Both the position numbers and the translations under genes were made by a program. Below the pieces are notes generated by a model. The model saw nothing but the letters and a program-made list of their open reading frames with translations, did not search any database and had not been told where the DNA came from. DNA of 64,000 nt from Zanthoxylum bungeanum (lineage: Eukaryota; Streptophyta; Magnoliopsida; Sapindales; Rutaceae): NCBI GenBank assembly GCA_019454045.1, contig SKCR01031834.1:49830-113829 (forward strand), read 5' to 3'. Shown piece by piece: positions 24,203-35,162 of the stretch; position 1 is the stretch's first letter, and the number at the start of each line of letters is the position of its first letter.

Positions 24203-26372
24203 TGATGAGTGGTAAATCTATCACTATTTCTCACTCATTTAACCTAATATTTTGTATAGTTTCTTGAGTTTTGTGAATATTTTGATGTCTTTTGTGTTAT
24301 TTTGTAGATAAATAAAGTTGCGGGACATTCTGGAGGTGATTTTGGGCCAAAACAATGAAAATTGGACAAAAAGGGCATTTTAGTAAATTCCCGCGTCGCG
24401 ACGCCAAGACCTTCAGCGTCGCGACGCCTAACGTGCGCAGAACAGTGCTAACGTGCGCCGGGTCTACAAATCAGAATCTGAGAAAAGTTTGACTTTGCTA
24501 AAGTGCGCCGTGCCACATGTCAGCATCCTACAGTGCCGACAGTCGCCATCGCCACGTGTGCCACGTGTCACTCCAGGTCATTTCCATCTCATAAGCCACA
24601 TCAGCAAGTCAACAAGTCAACATTGCCACCTCACCGCCACGTCATCATCAGCCAATCAGGAAGTGCCACGTGTCGCAATCCTACGGTGCTGACAGTCTCT
24701 TTCCCACGTGTCGCCACGTCACCGCCACGTCAGCATCAATCATTGAGTATTTAATCCTTATCTGACATGTGGCGGATAAGAATCTCATCGACCAATCAGA
24801 AGCCGCCACGTGTCACAATAATTGAAGCCCAACCACCTCACCACGTGTCACCTTATCAGCTTATCCAGAATCTGCAAACCGACGAACCAGAGCGTGCCAC
24901 GTCGACAAAAGCTGGCGTAGCGATGCCAAAGGCCCTGGCGTCGCGACGCTGGAAGCCTACCGGGGCCTATGAATAGAGCTTCAAATTTCAGATTTAGTTG
25001 CACCATTCTCTCCCATTTCTTTGATGTAAATAAGGAGTTCTTCTCTCTCTAAGTTCTTTTAATTTTTAGTTTTTAGTTTTGTAATAATTTTAATTACTTT
25101 TTGTAATAATAGTAATTTACTTTCTTTACTTTTTAAAGTTTTTACTATTCACCATGAGGAGGTAACTTCCCCAGCTAGGGTGAAAGGTCATTCTTTTACT
25201 ATTGCTATTTAGATTAATCTCCCTAAAAAATAATACATTCACTATTTAAAATTTGACTTAAAAAGGATACCGCTATATTGGTCGGTTGGTAATTTAATTT
25301 AATCTGGTTTAAACCTGACAATCAAGGATACCGCCAGATTGGTCGGTTGGTAATTTAATTTTGGTTTCGCCTTTATGGCTGGTTTATGGACAAATATTAT
25401 CGCCTTAATGGCTGGTTAGACTTAATTTGACTTAATCAGGATACCGCCAGATTGGTCGGTTGGTAATATTATCACAAGTTTATATATTATTTTATGGGAG
25501 ATATCTAAATTAGTAGTAGTAAAAGTAATTCCTTTTACCTTAGCATTTTATTTTATTGTAATTTACTTTTGTCGTATTTACTTTACCGCATTTTTACTTC
25601 ATGTATTTTATTTTTAAGTTTTTACCAGCCCTAGTTATGTGTTGTAACTAAATAAGTTATCTAGGGTTGTGATGAATTCTAATATCACCGGTTTATAAGG
25701 GGTTAGATTATAGTTTGTGTAATATAAAGATTTATTTATTGAGTCTTAATCTTAATGCTTTTTAATTAACTGGCCATTAATAAAATTGATCAGGTAAACT
25801 TAAAATGAACTAGACATAGGGATTTTAAGTTTAAGACCTTAGACTCAATAGCCCACGATCTTCCTTGAGGATTGATAACCCTTTAATAGATTTCCTTACA
25901 GGATAAGAATATACCTGTCGGGCGGGGGTAGCCTTAATTGGAACTTAATCTTAATGAATCTAGGTAATTTTGTTGACATAGACATATGGTTCAATTGTAT
26001 TATACTAGGTATTTGTAATGACCATCGGAAGAGGCTTTTACATAATTTAGTGTTCCAGGTTAATAAATCAATATATACCCAACTTTAAGATAACCACTTC
26101 ATCTTTAAAATGATATTAAAAGAAATCACAACCCCAGATAGTTTTTAATATTGAATTTTCTTAAAACCTACTTTCAACAATCTTATTTACTTGTTTTGAA
26201 ATTTAGAATCGTCACCATTTCAAATCAATCAATCAATCAATCCGTTAGATACTAGTAATCATTGACTTCATAAAATTAATAGTTTAGATATTAAGTCCTC
26301 GTGGGATCGATACTTTTTATACTACTTGAACGATACGTACGCTTGCGTTTACGTGTGTGTTTACGCCGGTCA
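24203..26372 (+). mobile_element. G1 Athila-like element, 5' LTR
   Basis: It begins TGATGAGTGG and ends GCCGGTCA directly before the primer site, and is preceded by GATGT, which is also found after the 3' LTR (42123-42127). It contains three perfect GCGTCGCGACGC palindromes (24393, 24416, 24938), a G-box cluster between them, and three copies of a ~29-bp unit starting GGATACCGC (25265-25470). The TATA box is altered to TATGAATA (24968). Confidence 0.93.
24548..24900 (+). promoter_or_regulatory. G-box / ABRE-like cluster in G1 5' LTR
   Basis: CACGTG occurs six times, mostly as CCACGTGTC, together with several CACGTC cores, upstream of the former TATA position. CACGTG and ACGTGTC are known binding cores of plant bZIP and bHLH factors (G-box, abscisic-acid response type). 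A regulatory role is inferred. Confidence 0.6.
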
Positions 26373-26378
26373 AGTTTT

Positions 26379-26396
26379 TGGCGCCGTTGCCGGGGA
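26379..26396 (+). other. G1 primer-binding site, Athila type
   Basis: TGGCGCCGTTGCCGGGGA lies six bases after the LTR end. This is the characteristic site of Athila-lineage gypsy elements. Confidence 0.92.
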
Positions 26397-26504
26397 CTTA
26401 TTTATCTTTTACTATTAGTTTAGGGGTTAAATACCTTTACTTTAATTTAAAATTTTTTTACTTATTGTTTTTGTTTTCTTGTGTTTCAGGTTTTCAGAAA
26501 CTTC

Positions 26505-27640
26505 ATGAGACGAACCAGAAGTTTTGAACTACGACCGCTTGACCCAGAAATTGAAAGAACCATCAGACAGTTGAGAAGGGAAAGGCGAGAAGGCCAAGAA
26601 GCTTTAGTCAACATGGAACCTGAACCTTTGGAGGTTGCACCACCAATTCCCATTCGAGACAGAATCATTCCGGTGATTGACAGACTCATTTCTTGCATTG
26701 TACTTCCTCCCTTACCAGCAAATGCGGGTGACATCAAAACATGCATTCAGATGATTCAGCAGTCAGTTCAGTTCGGGGGGAATGCAACTGAAGATCCTAA
26801 TACCCACATCAGCAACTTCCTGGAAGTTTGCGGCACTTTTAATTACAACCGAGAAGCTGAAGAAGCAATGAGACTGTGATTTTTTCCATACTCCTTGAAG
26901 GACAGAGCTAAAGCTTGGCTACATTCACTACCAGCAGGTTCCATCACAACTTGGAACACTTTAGCCACTAAATTTCTTGCAAGGTAGTTTCCACCAGCCA
27001 GAACCGGAAAACAGAGGAATGACATCACATCTTTTGTACAACAAGATTCAGATCCCTCTACGAAGCTTGGGAAAGGTACAAAGATTTACTCCGGAAATGT
27101 CCTCACCATGAGATTCCAAAATGGCTTCAAGTCCAAACATTCTATAATGGACTTTATGGAATAATGAGAACCACAATAGATGCTGCTGCTGGAGGAGCTT
27201 TAATGGCAAAAGGAGAAGATCAAGCCTGGGAACTAATCGAAGAAATGGCCAACAACAATTCTTTGTGGCCAACAGAAAGGAGCATGATCCAAAGAATTGC
27301 AGGAATTTATGAAAGTGGAGCCAATACAGCAGTCAACACTAAGCTAGATCAGATATGCAAATTCATGGAAACTCTTACCACTGGATCCACAAGTTCACCA
27401 TATGGAGGAACACCAGAGTCAAACCAACTTGAAGAAACGGTGAATTTTGTCAACAATTTCAACAGGCAGGGGAACAATCCATATTCAAACACCTACAACC
27501 CAGGGTGGAGGAATCATCCTAATTTTTCATGGAGCAACAATTCAGGCCAAAAGCGGAACTATCTACCACCTGGATTCCAGCAACAGAACAAAGGCCAGGA
27601 GCAGGCAAATGAACCAGGAATAGCAGAAGTGCTTGCTTAG
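26505..27640 (+). pseudogene. gag: G1 Athila-type gag, broken
   Basis: Capsid-like nucleocapsid protein of an Athila-lineage element. From ATG at 26505 the frame runs to a TGA at 26877, continues past it in the same frame through SLKDRAKAWL (the core of the plant retrotransposon gag domain) and meets a TAG near 26986. A frameshift lies near 27050, after which the frame 27164-27640 carries the DAAAGG and WPTERS parts typical of Athila gag. The C-terminus is rich in asparagine and glutamine. An AG preceded by a pyrimidine-rich tract at 26489 looks like a splice acceptor just before the start. Not functional as read. Confidence 0.88.
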
Positions 27641-28519
27641 TTAAAAAAATACGATGCTATCTTTCAGAGCCAATCAGCTTCCATCAAAGCACTGGAGAAT
27701 CAAATCGGACAACTGGCCAATGCTCAGAGTTACAGACCACCAGGTAATCTTCCCAGCAACACAGAACCCAATCCAAGGAACCGAGGGAAAGAGCAATGTC
27801 AAGCCATTACTTTGAAAAGCGGTACTGAAATCAACAAAGATGTTGGAATCAAGATGTCCCAAGAAGAAGTTCCAAAAGAAGATGAACAACAGATGGAGGA
27901 AAAGAGGCAAAAGAAAAAGAAGCAAAGGAAAAATAACAGATCACTCCACCTCCACCTTTTCCTCAGTGTCTTCAGAAAAACAAACTGGACAAGCAGTTTG
28001 CTCGATTCTTGGAGGTTTTCAAATCCCATTTGCAGAAGCCTTGGAAGAAATGCCCAGTTATGTCAAATTCATGAAAGACTTCTTTCACTTTCACGAAACG
28101 AGATGGGAGACTACGAAACAGTAGCATTAACAGAAGAATACAGCGCCATTATTCAGAGGAAACTTCCCCCGAAGTTGAAAGATCCTGGCAGTTTCACAGT
28201 TCCATGCACCATTGGAGAACATTATATCGGTAAGGCGTTATGTGATTTAGGTGCTAGTGTTAACTTGATGCCTTTTTCTATTTACAGGAAACTGCAGATT
28301 GGAGAAGCAATACCTACCTCAGTTTCATTACAACTTGCTGACCGAACACTCGCATTTCCAAGAGGTGTTGTTGAAGATGTGCTGGTGAAAGTAGACAAAC
28401 TAATTCTTCCAGCAGATTTCATCATCCTTGACATGGAAGAAGATAAAGAAATACCTATCATTCTTGGGAGACCATTCTTGGCTACAGGTAAAACTGTGAT
28501 TGATGTGCAAAAAGGATAA
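27641..28519 (+). pseudogene. G1 gag-pol linker and aspartic protease
   Basis: After a glutamate/lysine-rich linker, the frame from 27812 contains CDLGASVNLMP at about 28241, the Athila form of the retropepsin active site (D-L-G-A instead of D-T/S-G-A), followed by the ILGRPFL motif near the C-terminus. A TAA follows at 28517. The protease would cut the Gag-Pol polyprotein. Frames shift between 27640 and 28060. Confidence 0.85.
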
Positions 28520-28546
28520 CTGACCATGAAAGTGCAGGACTAAGAA

Positions 28547-30600
28547 GTGACCTTTAATGTTTTCAAAGCCATGAAATTCCCGAGTGATGAAAAGGAAGAA
28601 GAATGCTTCAGAGTTGATGTTGTTGAAAGTATCGTTCAAAATACTGAGCCAAATCCCACAGATACACTTGAAGCTTGCATCACCAACATGACTGACAGCG
28701 AGCTAGATGCTGAAATCCTGGAATGTATCAACTACCTTGACAAACCATTCCGATTCAAAGCGACACCACCAGTTGAAAGTTTGGAACTGCCAAAGAAAGA
28801 TCGAATCAAGCCTTCGATTAAAGAACCACCACAGTTAGAGCTGAAGTTACTTCTGAGCCATCTCAGGTATGCATTTCTTGGAAACTCTTCTAAATTACCT
28901 GTTATTATTTCTTCTTCACTAACATTGGAGCAGAAAGAAAAGTTGCTGAGAGTGTTACGAGGGCACAAAAAAGCCATTGGCTGGACTATAGCAGACATTC
29001 GAGGCATTAGTCCATCATTTTGCATGCACAAGATCTGATGAACGATGAGTACAAATCCACAGTGGAGCATCAAAGGAGACTCAATCCAATCATGAAAGAA
29101 GTCGTGAAGAAAGAAATCATCAAATGGTTAGATGCTGGCATCATTTACCCCATCTCAGACAGTAGTTGGGTGAGTCCTATGCAGTGTGTACCAAAGAAAG
29201 GAGGAATTACTGTGATTACCAATGAAAAAAATGAGCTAATCCCAACAAGAACAGTAACTGGATGAAGAGTATGCATGGATTACCGAAAGCTGAACAAAGC
29301 CACGAGAAAGGACCATTTTCCGTTACCATTATTGACCAGATGTTAGACAGACTGGCATGACATGAGTTCTATTGCTTTCTGGACGGATATTCAGGATACA
29401 ATCAGATTGCCATCGCACCAGAAGACCAGAAGAAAACTACCTTTACATGTCCCTATGGTACTTTTGCTTTCCGCAGGATGCCATTTAGATTATGTAATGC
29501 CCTGCCACTTTTCAGCGTTGCATGATGGCCATCTTCTCAGACATGCTGGAGCAGAGTATGGAGGTTTTCATGGATGACTTTTCAGTATTTGGAGATTCTT
29601 TTGATCATTGTTTGCAAAATTTGGAACAAGTGTTACAAAGGTGCGAAGATACAAACCTGGTACTCAACTGGGAGAAATGCCACTTCATGGTGCAAGAAGG
29701 CATTGTTCTTGGACACCGGATCTCACAAAAGGGGATTGAGGTAGACAAAGCAAAGATAGAGACAATTGAAAAACTACCTCCACCAACATCAGTAAAAGGT
29801 ATTCGAAGTTTTCTTGGACATGCAGGTTTTTACAGGAGATTTATCAAAGACTTTTCCAAGATTGCTAAACCTCTATGCAATCTTCTGGAGAAGGATGTTC
29901 CTTTCAACTTCACCAAAGAATGCCAAAAAGCTTTTGAAATCTTAAAACAGAAGCTGGTATCTGCCCCCATCATAGTAGCACCAGACTGGACCCTTCCATT
30001 TGGAGTGATGTGCGATGCTAGTGATTTTGCTATAGGTGCAGTTTTGGGACAACGCAAAGCAAAGATTTTTCACACCATTTACTACTCAACAGAACTTTGA
30101 ATGAAGCTCAACTTAACTACACAACCACCGAAAAGGAGTTGCTCGCAGTTGTGTACGCTTTTGAAAAATTCTGCTCTTATCTGTTGGGTCCCAAAGTGGT
30201 GGTCTACACAGATCATTCAGCAATCAAATATCTGATCACGTAGAAAGATGCCAAACCCAGATTGATCTGTTGGATAATTCTTCTGCAAGAATTTGACGTG
30301 GAAATTAGAGACAGGAAATGAATAGAGAATCAGGTGGCAGATCATCTATCGAGGCTCGAGAATGGAGAAACAGTTGACAAAAATCTGTCAATCAAAGAAA
30401 CCTTTACGGATGAACAGCTGTTTGCCATGAAACAACAGGAAGTCCCTTGGTATGCTGACTATGTCAACTACATTGTGTCAGGAAAATGGCCGTTGGAATG
30501 GAAAACTCAGCAACGGAAGAAGTTCTTCAAAGAAGTCAAGCACTATGTCTGGGACGAGCCGTACCTGTTCAAACGGTGTGCTGATCAACTACTGAGATGA
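28547..30600 (+). pseudogene. pol: G1 reverse transcriptase and RNase H, broken
   Basis: Frame segments cover the whole reverse transcriptase: the TIADIRGISPSFC entry, the KWLDAGIIYPISDSSWVSP region, the DYRKLNKAT motif near 29279, the GYNQI motif near 29395, and the catalytic FMDDF at about 29566, equivalent to YVDD. The RNase H domain follows (DASDFAIGAVLGQ near 30013, then TDHSAIKYL near 30210). At least six stops or frameshifts separate these pieces (for example after 29038, 29263, 29357, 30100 and 30240), so no protein can be made. Confidence 0.9.
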
Positions 30601-31734
30601 TGTGTTCCACAGGAGGAAATCAACAGTGTTTTGCAGCACTGTCATTCATCACCATATGGCGGACACTTCAGCGGAAACAAAACTACAGCCAAAGTCCTAC
30701 AATCAGGTTTGTTCTGGCCCACTCTTTTTAAAGATGCTTATCTTTTTTCTTTTCAATGTGACAGGTGCCAGAGAATGGGAAATATTTCCAGGAGAAACGA
30801 AGGACCGTTGCAAAACATTCTAGAAATGGAAATATTCTATGTATGGGGTATTGATTTCATGGGACCCTTTGTTCCATCATTCAGAAACCTGTACATCCTG
30901 GTTGCTGTAGACTACGTCTCTAAATGGGTTGAAGCAATTGCACTACCATCCAATGATTCAAAAGTCGTGATCAAATTCCTGAAAAAGAATATTTTCACTC
31001 GGTTTGGAACACCGTGGGCAATTATCAGTGATGGTGGACTCTCATTTCTGCAACAGATACTTCGATGCACTCCTATCCAAATACGGAGTTACTCACAAGG
31101 TTGCCACAACTTACCATCCACAGTCAAATGGACAGGTTGAGGTTTCAAACAGGGAAATCAAAAGAATCCTAGAAATAACCGTTGGATCAACAAGGAGGGA
31201 CTGGTCAACAAAACTAAATGATGCATTATGGGCCTACAGTACAGCTTACAAGACACCGATTGGTATGTCCCCATATCGATTGGTGTTTGGGAAATCGTGC
31301 CATCTGTCAGTTGAGTTTGAGCACAAGGCGTACTGGGCACTGAAGAAGTTGAATTTTGATTCACAAGCTGCAGGAGAGAAAAGACTTCACCAACTTAACG
31401 AATTGGAGGAATTTCGCCTACAGGCTTATGAGAATGCTAGATTATACAAAGAAAAGACAAAGAAATGGCATGACTGAAAAATAGTGCACAGACAGTTGGA
31501 ACCAAGGCAGCAGGTGTTGTTGTACAACTCGAGGTTGAAACTTTTCCTTTGAAAGTTGAAATCTAGGTGGTCTGGACCATTTGTGATCACTCAGGTTTTA
31601 CCTTATGGAGCTGTTGAGTTACTGGATCCCAATACCAACAACACATTCAAGGTTAACAGTCAGCGTGTCAAACACTACTGGGGAGAATCATTTGAGAGAC
31701 AAAAAGAAAGTGTCACACTTTCAGATCCAGCCTA
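30601..31734 (+). pseudogene. G1 integrase, broken
   Basis: An N-terminal HHCC zinc-binding pattern (H-C-H...C-D-R-C) is followed by the DDE core: GIDFMGPF near 30850, the SDGG segment near 31029, and [10 protein letters not shown] near 31129. A frameshift occurs just after the second acidic residue (31040-31060). The C-terminal part with SRWSGPFVI near 31563 is of the Athila type. A TAA-containing spacer, then the purine-rich GGGAGGCAACCCATG (31783-31799), ends the pol region as in other Athila elements. Confidence 0.9.
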
Positions 31735-31874
31735 ACGATCGAGAAGTAAAAGTCTAGCTGACGACTTTAAACTTAGCGCTCGCAGGGAGGCAACCCATGC
31801 AATTTTTGTATATATTGGGATTTGGTGGGATTTAATTTTGTGTGTTTAGTTTTTTCAGATTAAGTCATTTCAAG

Positions 31875-32423
31875 ATGGAAGAAGCTCTCGCAAATCTTCA
31901 CAAGCAATTTCCTTCTCTCCCTCAAAAATCTCTGATGAAAGTCTACAAAGCTCGCTTGGAACGGATGAGGTTACTAACAATCCATGGTGTTCCTAATGAT
32001 ATTCGTTGGGTAATTTAAGCACGAGTCCGATTGGCAGGTGAGTCTTCTGACTCTTTTATTTCACATCTGCCTGGTTTTGGAAGAAGCACCTATGCAAAGA
32101 AACGTAGAGCTAATCAAATGGGTGTTTGTTACAAATGTGCACGATGTAATTGCAATACTCGTTGTCGTTCTTTAGGAATGGTGTCTGATAATCGCGAAGA
32201 CAAAATTAAATTCATTAGGGATGGCTTGAGTAAGGAGTCTTTAGATAATATATCTTCGACTATTGTGACGCATCCCAGTGGATATGTTCACATAGCCTTT
32301 CGCAAATTACATACACAATTTCAAAAAGAAAGACAACTGTTAAGTCTCGGGAATCTGACTCAAAAAGACCCTGTTTGCCAATTTATAAGAAAATTGGATG
32401 GGAAGCTTGTCCCTGACGCATAG
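31875..32423 (+). pseudogene. extra ORF 1 of G1: basic cysteine-cluster protein
   Basis: A 183-codon frame starts at ATG 31875 and ends with TAG at 32421; a single TAA at 32016 interrupts it after 47 codons. Residues 69-79 read GRSTYAKKRRA, followed at 85-97 by a cysteine cluster (C-x2-C-x2-C-x-C-x3-C). The order basic motif then zinc-finger-like cluster resembles the nucleic-acid-binding, cysteine-rich proteins of carla- and related plant flexiviruses. That resemblance is from memory of the family layout and has not been tested by a search. This ORF is not part of the standard Athila set and sits in the place where some plant retrotransposons keep captured genes. Other explanations: a host zinc-binding protein or an unknown element gene. 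Confidence 0.6.
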
Positions 32424-32666
32424 ACGTCGATCAAGCCGATACTTTTCTTGTAAATATTATATCTCTTTGTCTTTTCCTAATAATTGTAATTTGTTTTGTT
32501 GTTTTCTTTTATTTTCTCCGACAGGATCCAGACCTTTTAGACCATCACGATTTGTTTAACTAATAATTGTCATTTGGCAGGTACTAGTGCTATTATTTTA
32601 CTCACCCTTTTCAGGTGTTATAAATTCAACTCATCATTGCACTTTTGAAGACATCCAGAGTAAAAC

Positions 32667-33053
32667 ATGGAAGCCACTTCAAGAAGACGAGTTGAAAACA
32701 TCTATGTGTTTTGCGGTAGTAGTGTTGGTACTAAACCACAATACATATAAGCAGCATAGGAATTGGGTCGAGTCTTAGCTGCAAGGAATATGCACTTAAT
32801 ATATGGCGGAGGAAATCTTGGACTTATGGGGATCGTTTCAAAGGCTGTACAGGAAGGAGGCAGTCACGTTTTGCGAATCATCCCAAAACCCTTGGCAGAG
32901 GCAAATCTTATTGAACCATCAAACGGAGAGGAACTGATCGTGCCAGGTATGTCTGAACGTTTGGTAGAAATGATTAACCGTGCTGATGCTTTTATTGCTT
33001 TGCCAGTTGGCTTGGGTACATTGGAGGAAATTTTTATTGTGCTATCTTGGGCG
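32667..33053 (+). pseudogene. extra ORF 2 of G1: LOG-like phosphoribohydrolase, N-terminal part
   Basis: From ATG 32667 the single frame carries the marks of the LOG family, which releases active cytokinin bases from their nucleotides: FCGSSVG near residue 15, LIYGGGNLGLMG at about 50, and PVGLGTLEE at 113-121. The family motif is PGGxGTxxE; here the first glycine is valine. TAA at 32748 and TAG at 32757 interrupt the frame, both explicable by C-to-T change of glutamine codons. No introns are present, whereas plant LOG genes are split. The frame stops at 33053 only because an LTR is inserted; it resumes at 34896. Confidence 0.88.
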
Positions 33054-34891
33054 TGATGAGTGATAAATGTATCACTATTTCCACTCATTTAACTTAATAT
33101 TTTGTATAGTTTCTTGAGTTTTGTGAATATTTTTGTGTTTTGTGTTTTTTTTTTTGAAATAAAGTTTCAGGACATTCTGGAGGTGATTTGGAGTAAAATT
33201 GTGAAATTTGGTGAAATTTGGCAAAAAGGTATTTTGGTAATTTTGGGCATCCCGACACGATATTTTGGTAATTTTGGGCATTCCGACACCAAAATAAAGT
33301 TTCAAGACATTCTGGAGGTGATTTGGAGCAAAACTGTGAAATTTGGCGAAAATGGTATTTTGGTAATTTTGGGCGTCCCGACACCGAGGGTATTTTGGTA
33401 ATTGCACCACCATGCCACATGTCAAAGATTCAATGAGCCGTCATTTTTAGCACACCATGCCACATGTCGAAAATTCAGCGATCCAAAATAATAATAATAA
33501 AAAATAAAAATCAGAAAAATAAAAATAATAAAAATCAGAAAAATAATAATAAAAAATTAGATTTTTTTGCCTATAAATAGATTTCGAATTTTTAGTTTCA
33601 AATGTACCTCTTCCTCTGAAATCCTTATAAATAAATTGAGAGTTCTTCATATTTTCTTCTTTTATTCAGTTTTATTTACGCTTTGTAGTAGTAATTCTAT
33701 CCATCCATGAGGGGGTAACTTCTCTATGCTGAGCTAATAAGGTAATACTTTTACTTTTGCTATTTAGATTAATCTCCCTTAAAATATAATATATAAACTA
33801 TATAAAATCTGAATTAATAAAAAGATACCGCCATTCTAGGTCGGTTGGTTATTCAATTTAAACTGGTTAAACCTGACTTAATGAAGATACCGCCATTCTA
33901 GGTCGGTTGGTTTAAATTTATATTTCTGTTCCGCCTTATGGCTGGTATATTTGAATTTGACTTAATCAGGATACCGGCATTCCGGACGGTTGGTTTAAAA
34001 TATCACAAGTATATATATATATTATTATTTTATGGGAGATATCTAAATAGTATATAGTAGAAGTTATTTCCTTTTATCTTAGCATTTCATTTCTTTTTAT
34101 TGCAATTCATTATTCTACAATTACTTTTCAGCAATTTAATTTTATGTCTTTTAAGTTTTTATCAGCTTTAACTATGTATTGTAACTAAGTTAAATATCTA
34201 GGGTTGTGATAAAATCTAATATCACTGGTTTAAAAAAGGGTTAGATTATAGTTTGGGTAATTAAAGAGTTATTTGTTGAGTCATAATCTTAATGCTTTTT
34301 ATTAACTGGCCATTAATAAAATTGACTAAATAAAACTTAAAATGAATTAGACATAGAGATTTTAAGTTAAAGACCACAGACTTAACAACTCACGATCTTC
34401 TTTAAAGATATATAAACCTTTAATAGATTTCCTTACAGGATAGGAATATACCTGTTGGGCGGGGGTAATCATAATTGGAATTCAATCTTAATGAATCTAG
34501 GTAATTTAATTGACATAGACATATGGTTCAATTTGATTATTCTAGGTATTTGTAAATGATCGTTCGAAAGAGGCTTTTACATAATTTAGTATTCCAGATT
34601 AATAACTCAATATTTTACCCAACTATGATTTAACTACTTCATCATTTAATAAGTATTGGAGAATTCACAACCCTAGATAGTTTTAATTCTCATTAATCTA
34701 CTCTCAATTCTTTTACTTGTTTTAAATTTAGAATCATCGTCAATTTAATCAAACAACTTGTTAGATATCAGTAATCACTTAACCTCATAAAATTAATAGA
34801 ATAGGTAATAAGTCCTCGTGGGATCGATATCTTTTTATAATACTTGAACGATACGTGCGCTTGCGTTTAACGTGTGTGATTACGCCGGTCA
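33054..34891 (+). mobile_element. LTR of a G1-related element inserted in the LOG frame
   Basis: It runs from TGATGAGTGA to GCCGGTCA, with the same ends and 3' half layout as the G1 LTR, but the middle differs: here repeated TATTTTGGTAATTTTGGGC units replace the G-box region. TATAAATA is at 33572. GGCG occurs just before (33050-33053) and just after (34892-34895). It is a solo LTR in its left context, and removing it with one GGCG restores the LOG reading frame. Confidence 0.9.
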
Positions 34892-34895
34892 GGCG

Positions 34896-35162
34896 AACCT
34901 GAACATACACCATAAACCAATTGGACTGCTCAACGTTGATGGATTTTATGATTTTCTTTGTGTGTTTCTTGATGATGCTCGGAGAAATGGGTTCGTGTCG
35001 AAACCTTTGAAAGAACTCTTCTTTACTGCCAGAACTGCTCCGGATCTAATAGACCAACTAATAGCCTATGAACCACGAGTTGACCATATCATTTCAAAGA
35101 TAAATTGGTCCGAGGACGATCGTGGTAAGAGGCGTCGGATTAATCTGGATCTTAACCTTTAA
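34896..35162 (+). pseudogene. LOG-like phosphoribohydrolase, C-terminal part, copy 1
   Basis: In the same frame as 32667-33053 once the LTR is removed, this continues with HHKPIGLLNVDGFYD, the conserved segment that follows the catalytic glutamates in LOG proteins, then a helix-rich tail ending in a basic cluster (KRRR) and TAA at 35160. The joined length is about 217 residues, the size of plant LOG proteins. This part has no stop. Confidence 0.88.

Noticed and set aside
33102..33425. ORFs of about 100 codons on both strands in the inserted LTR (also 36520-36855)
   Set aside because: They cover the repeated TATTTTGGTAATTTTGGGC units of the LTR and have no domain.
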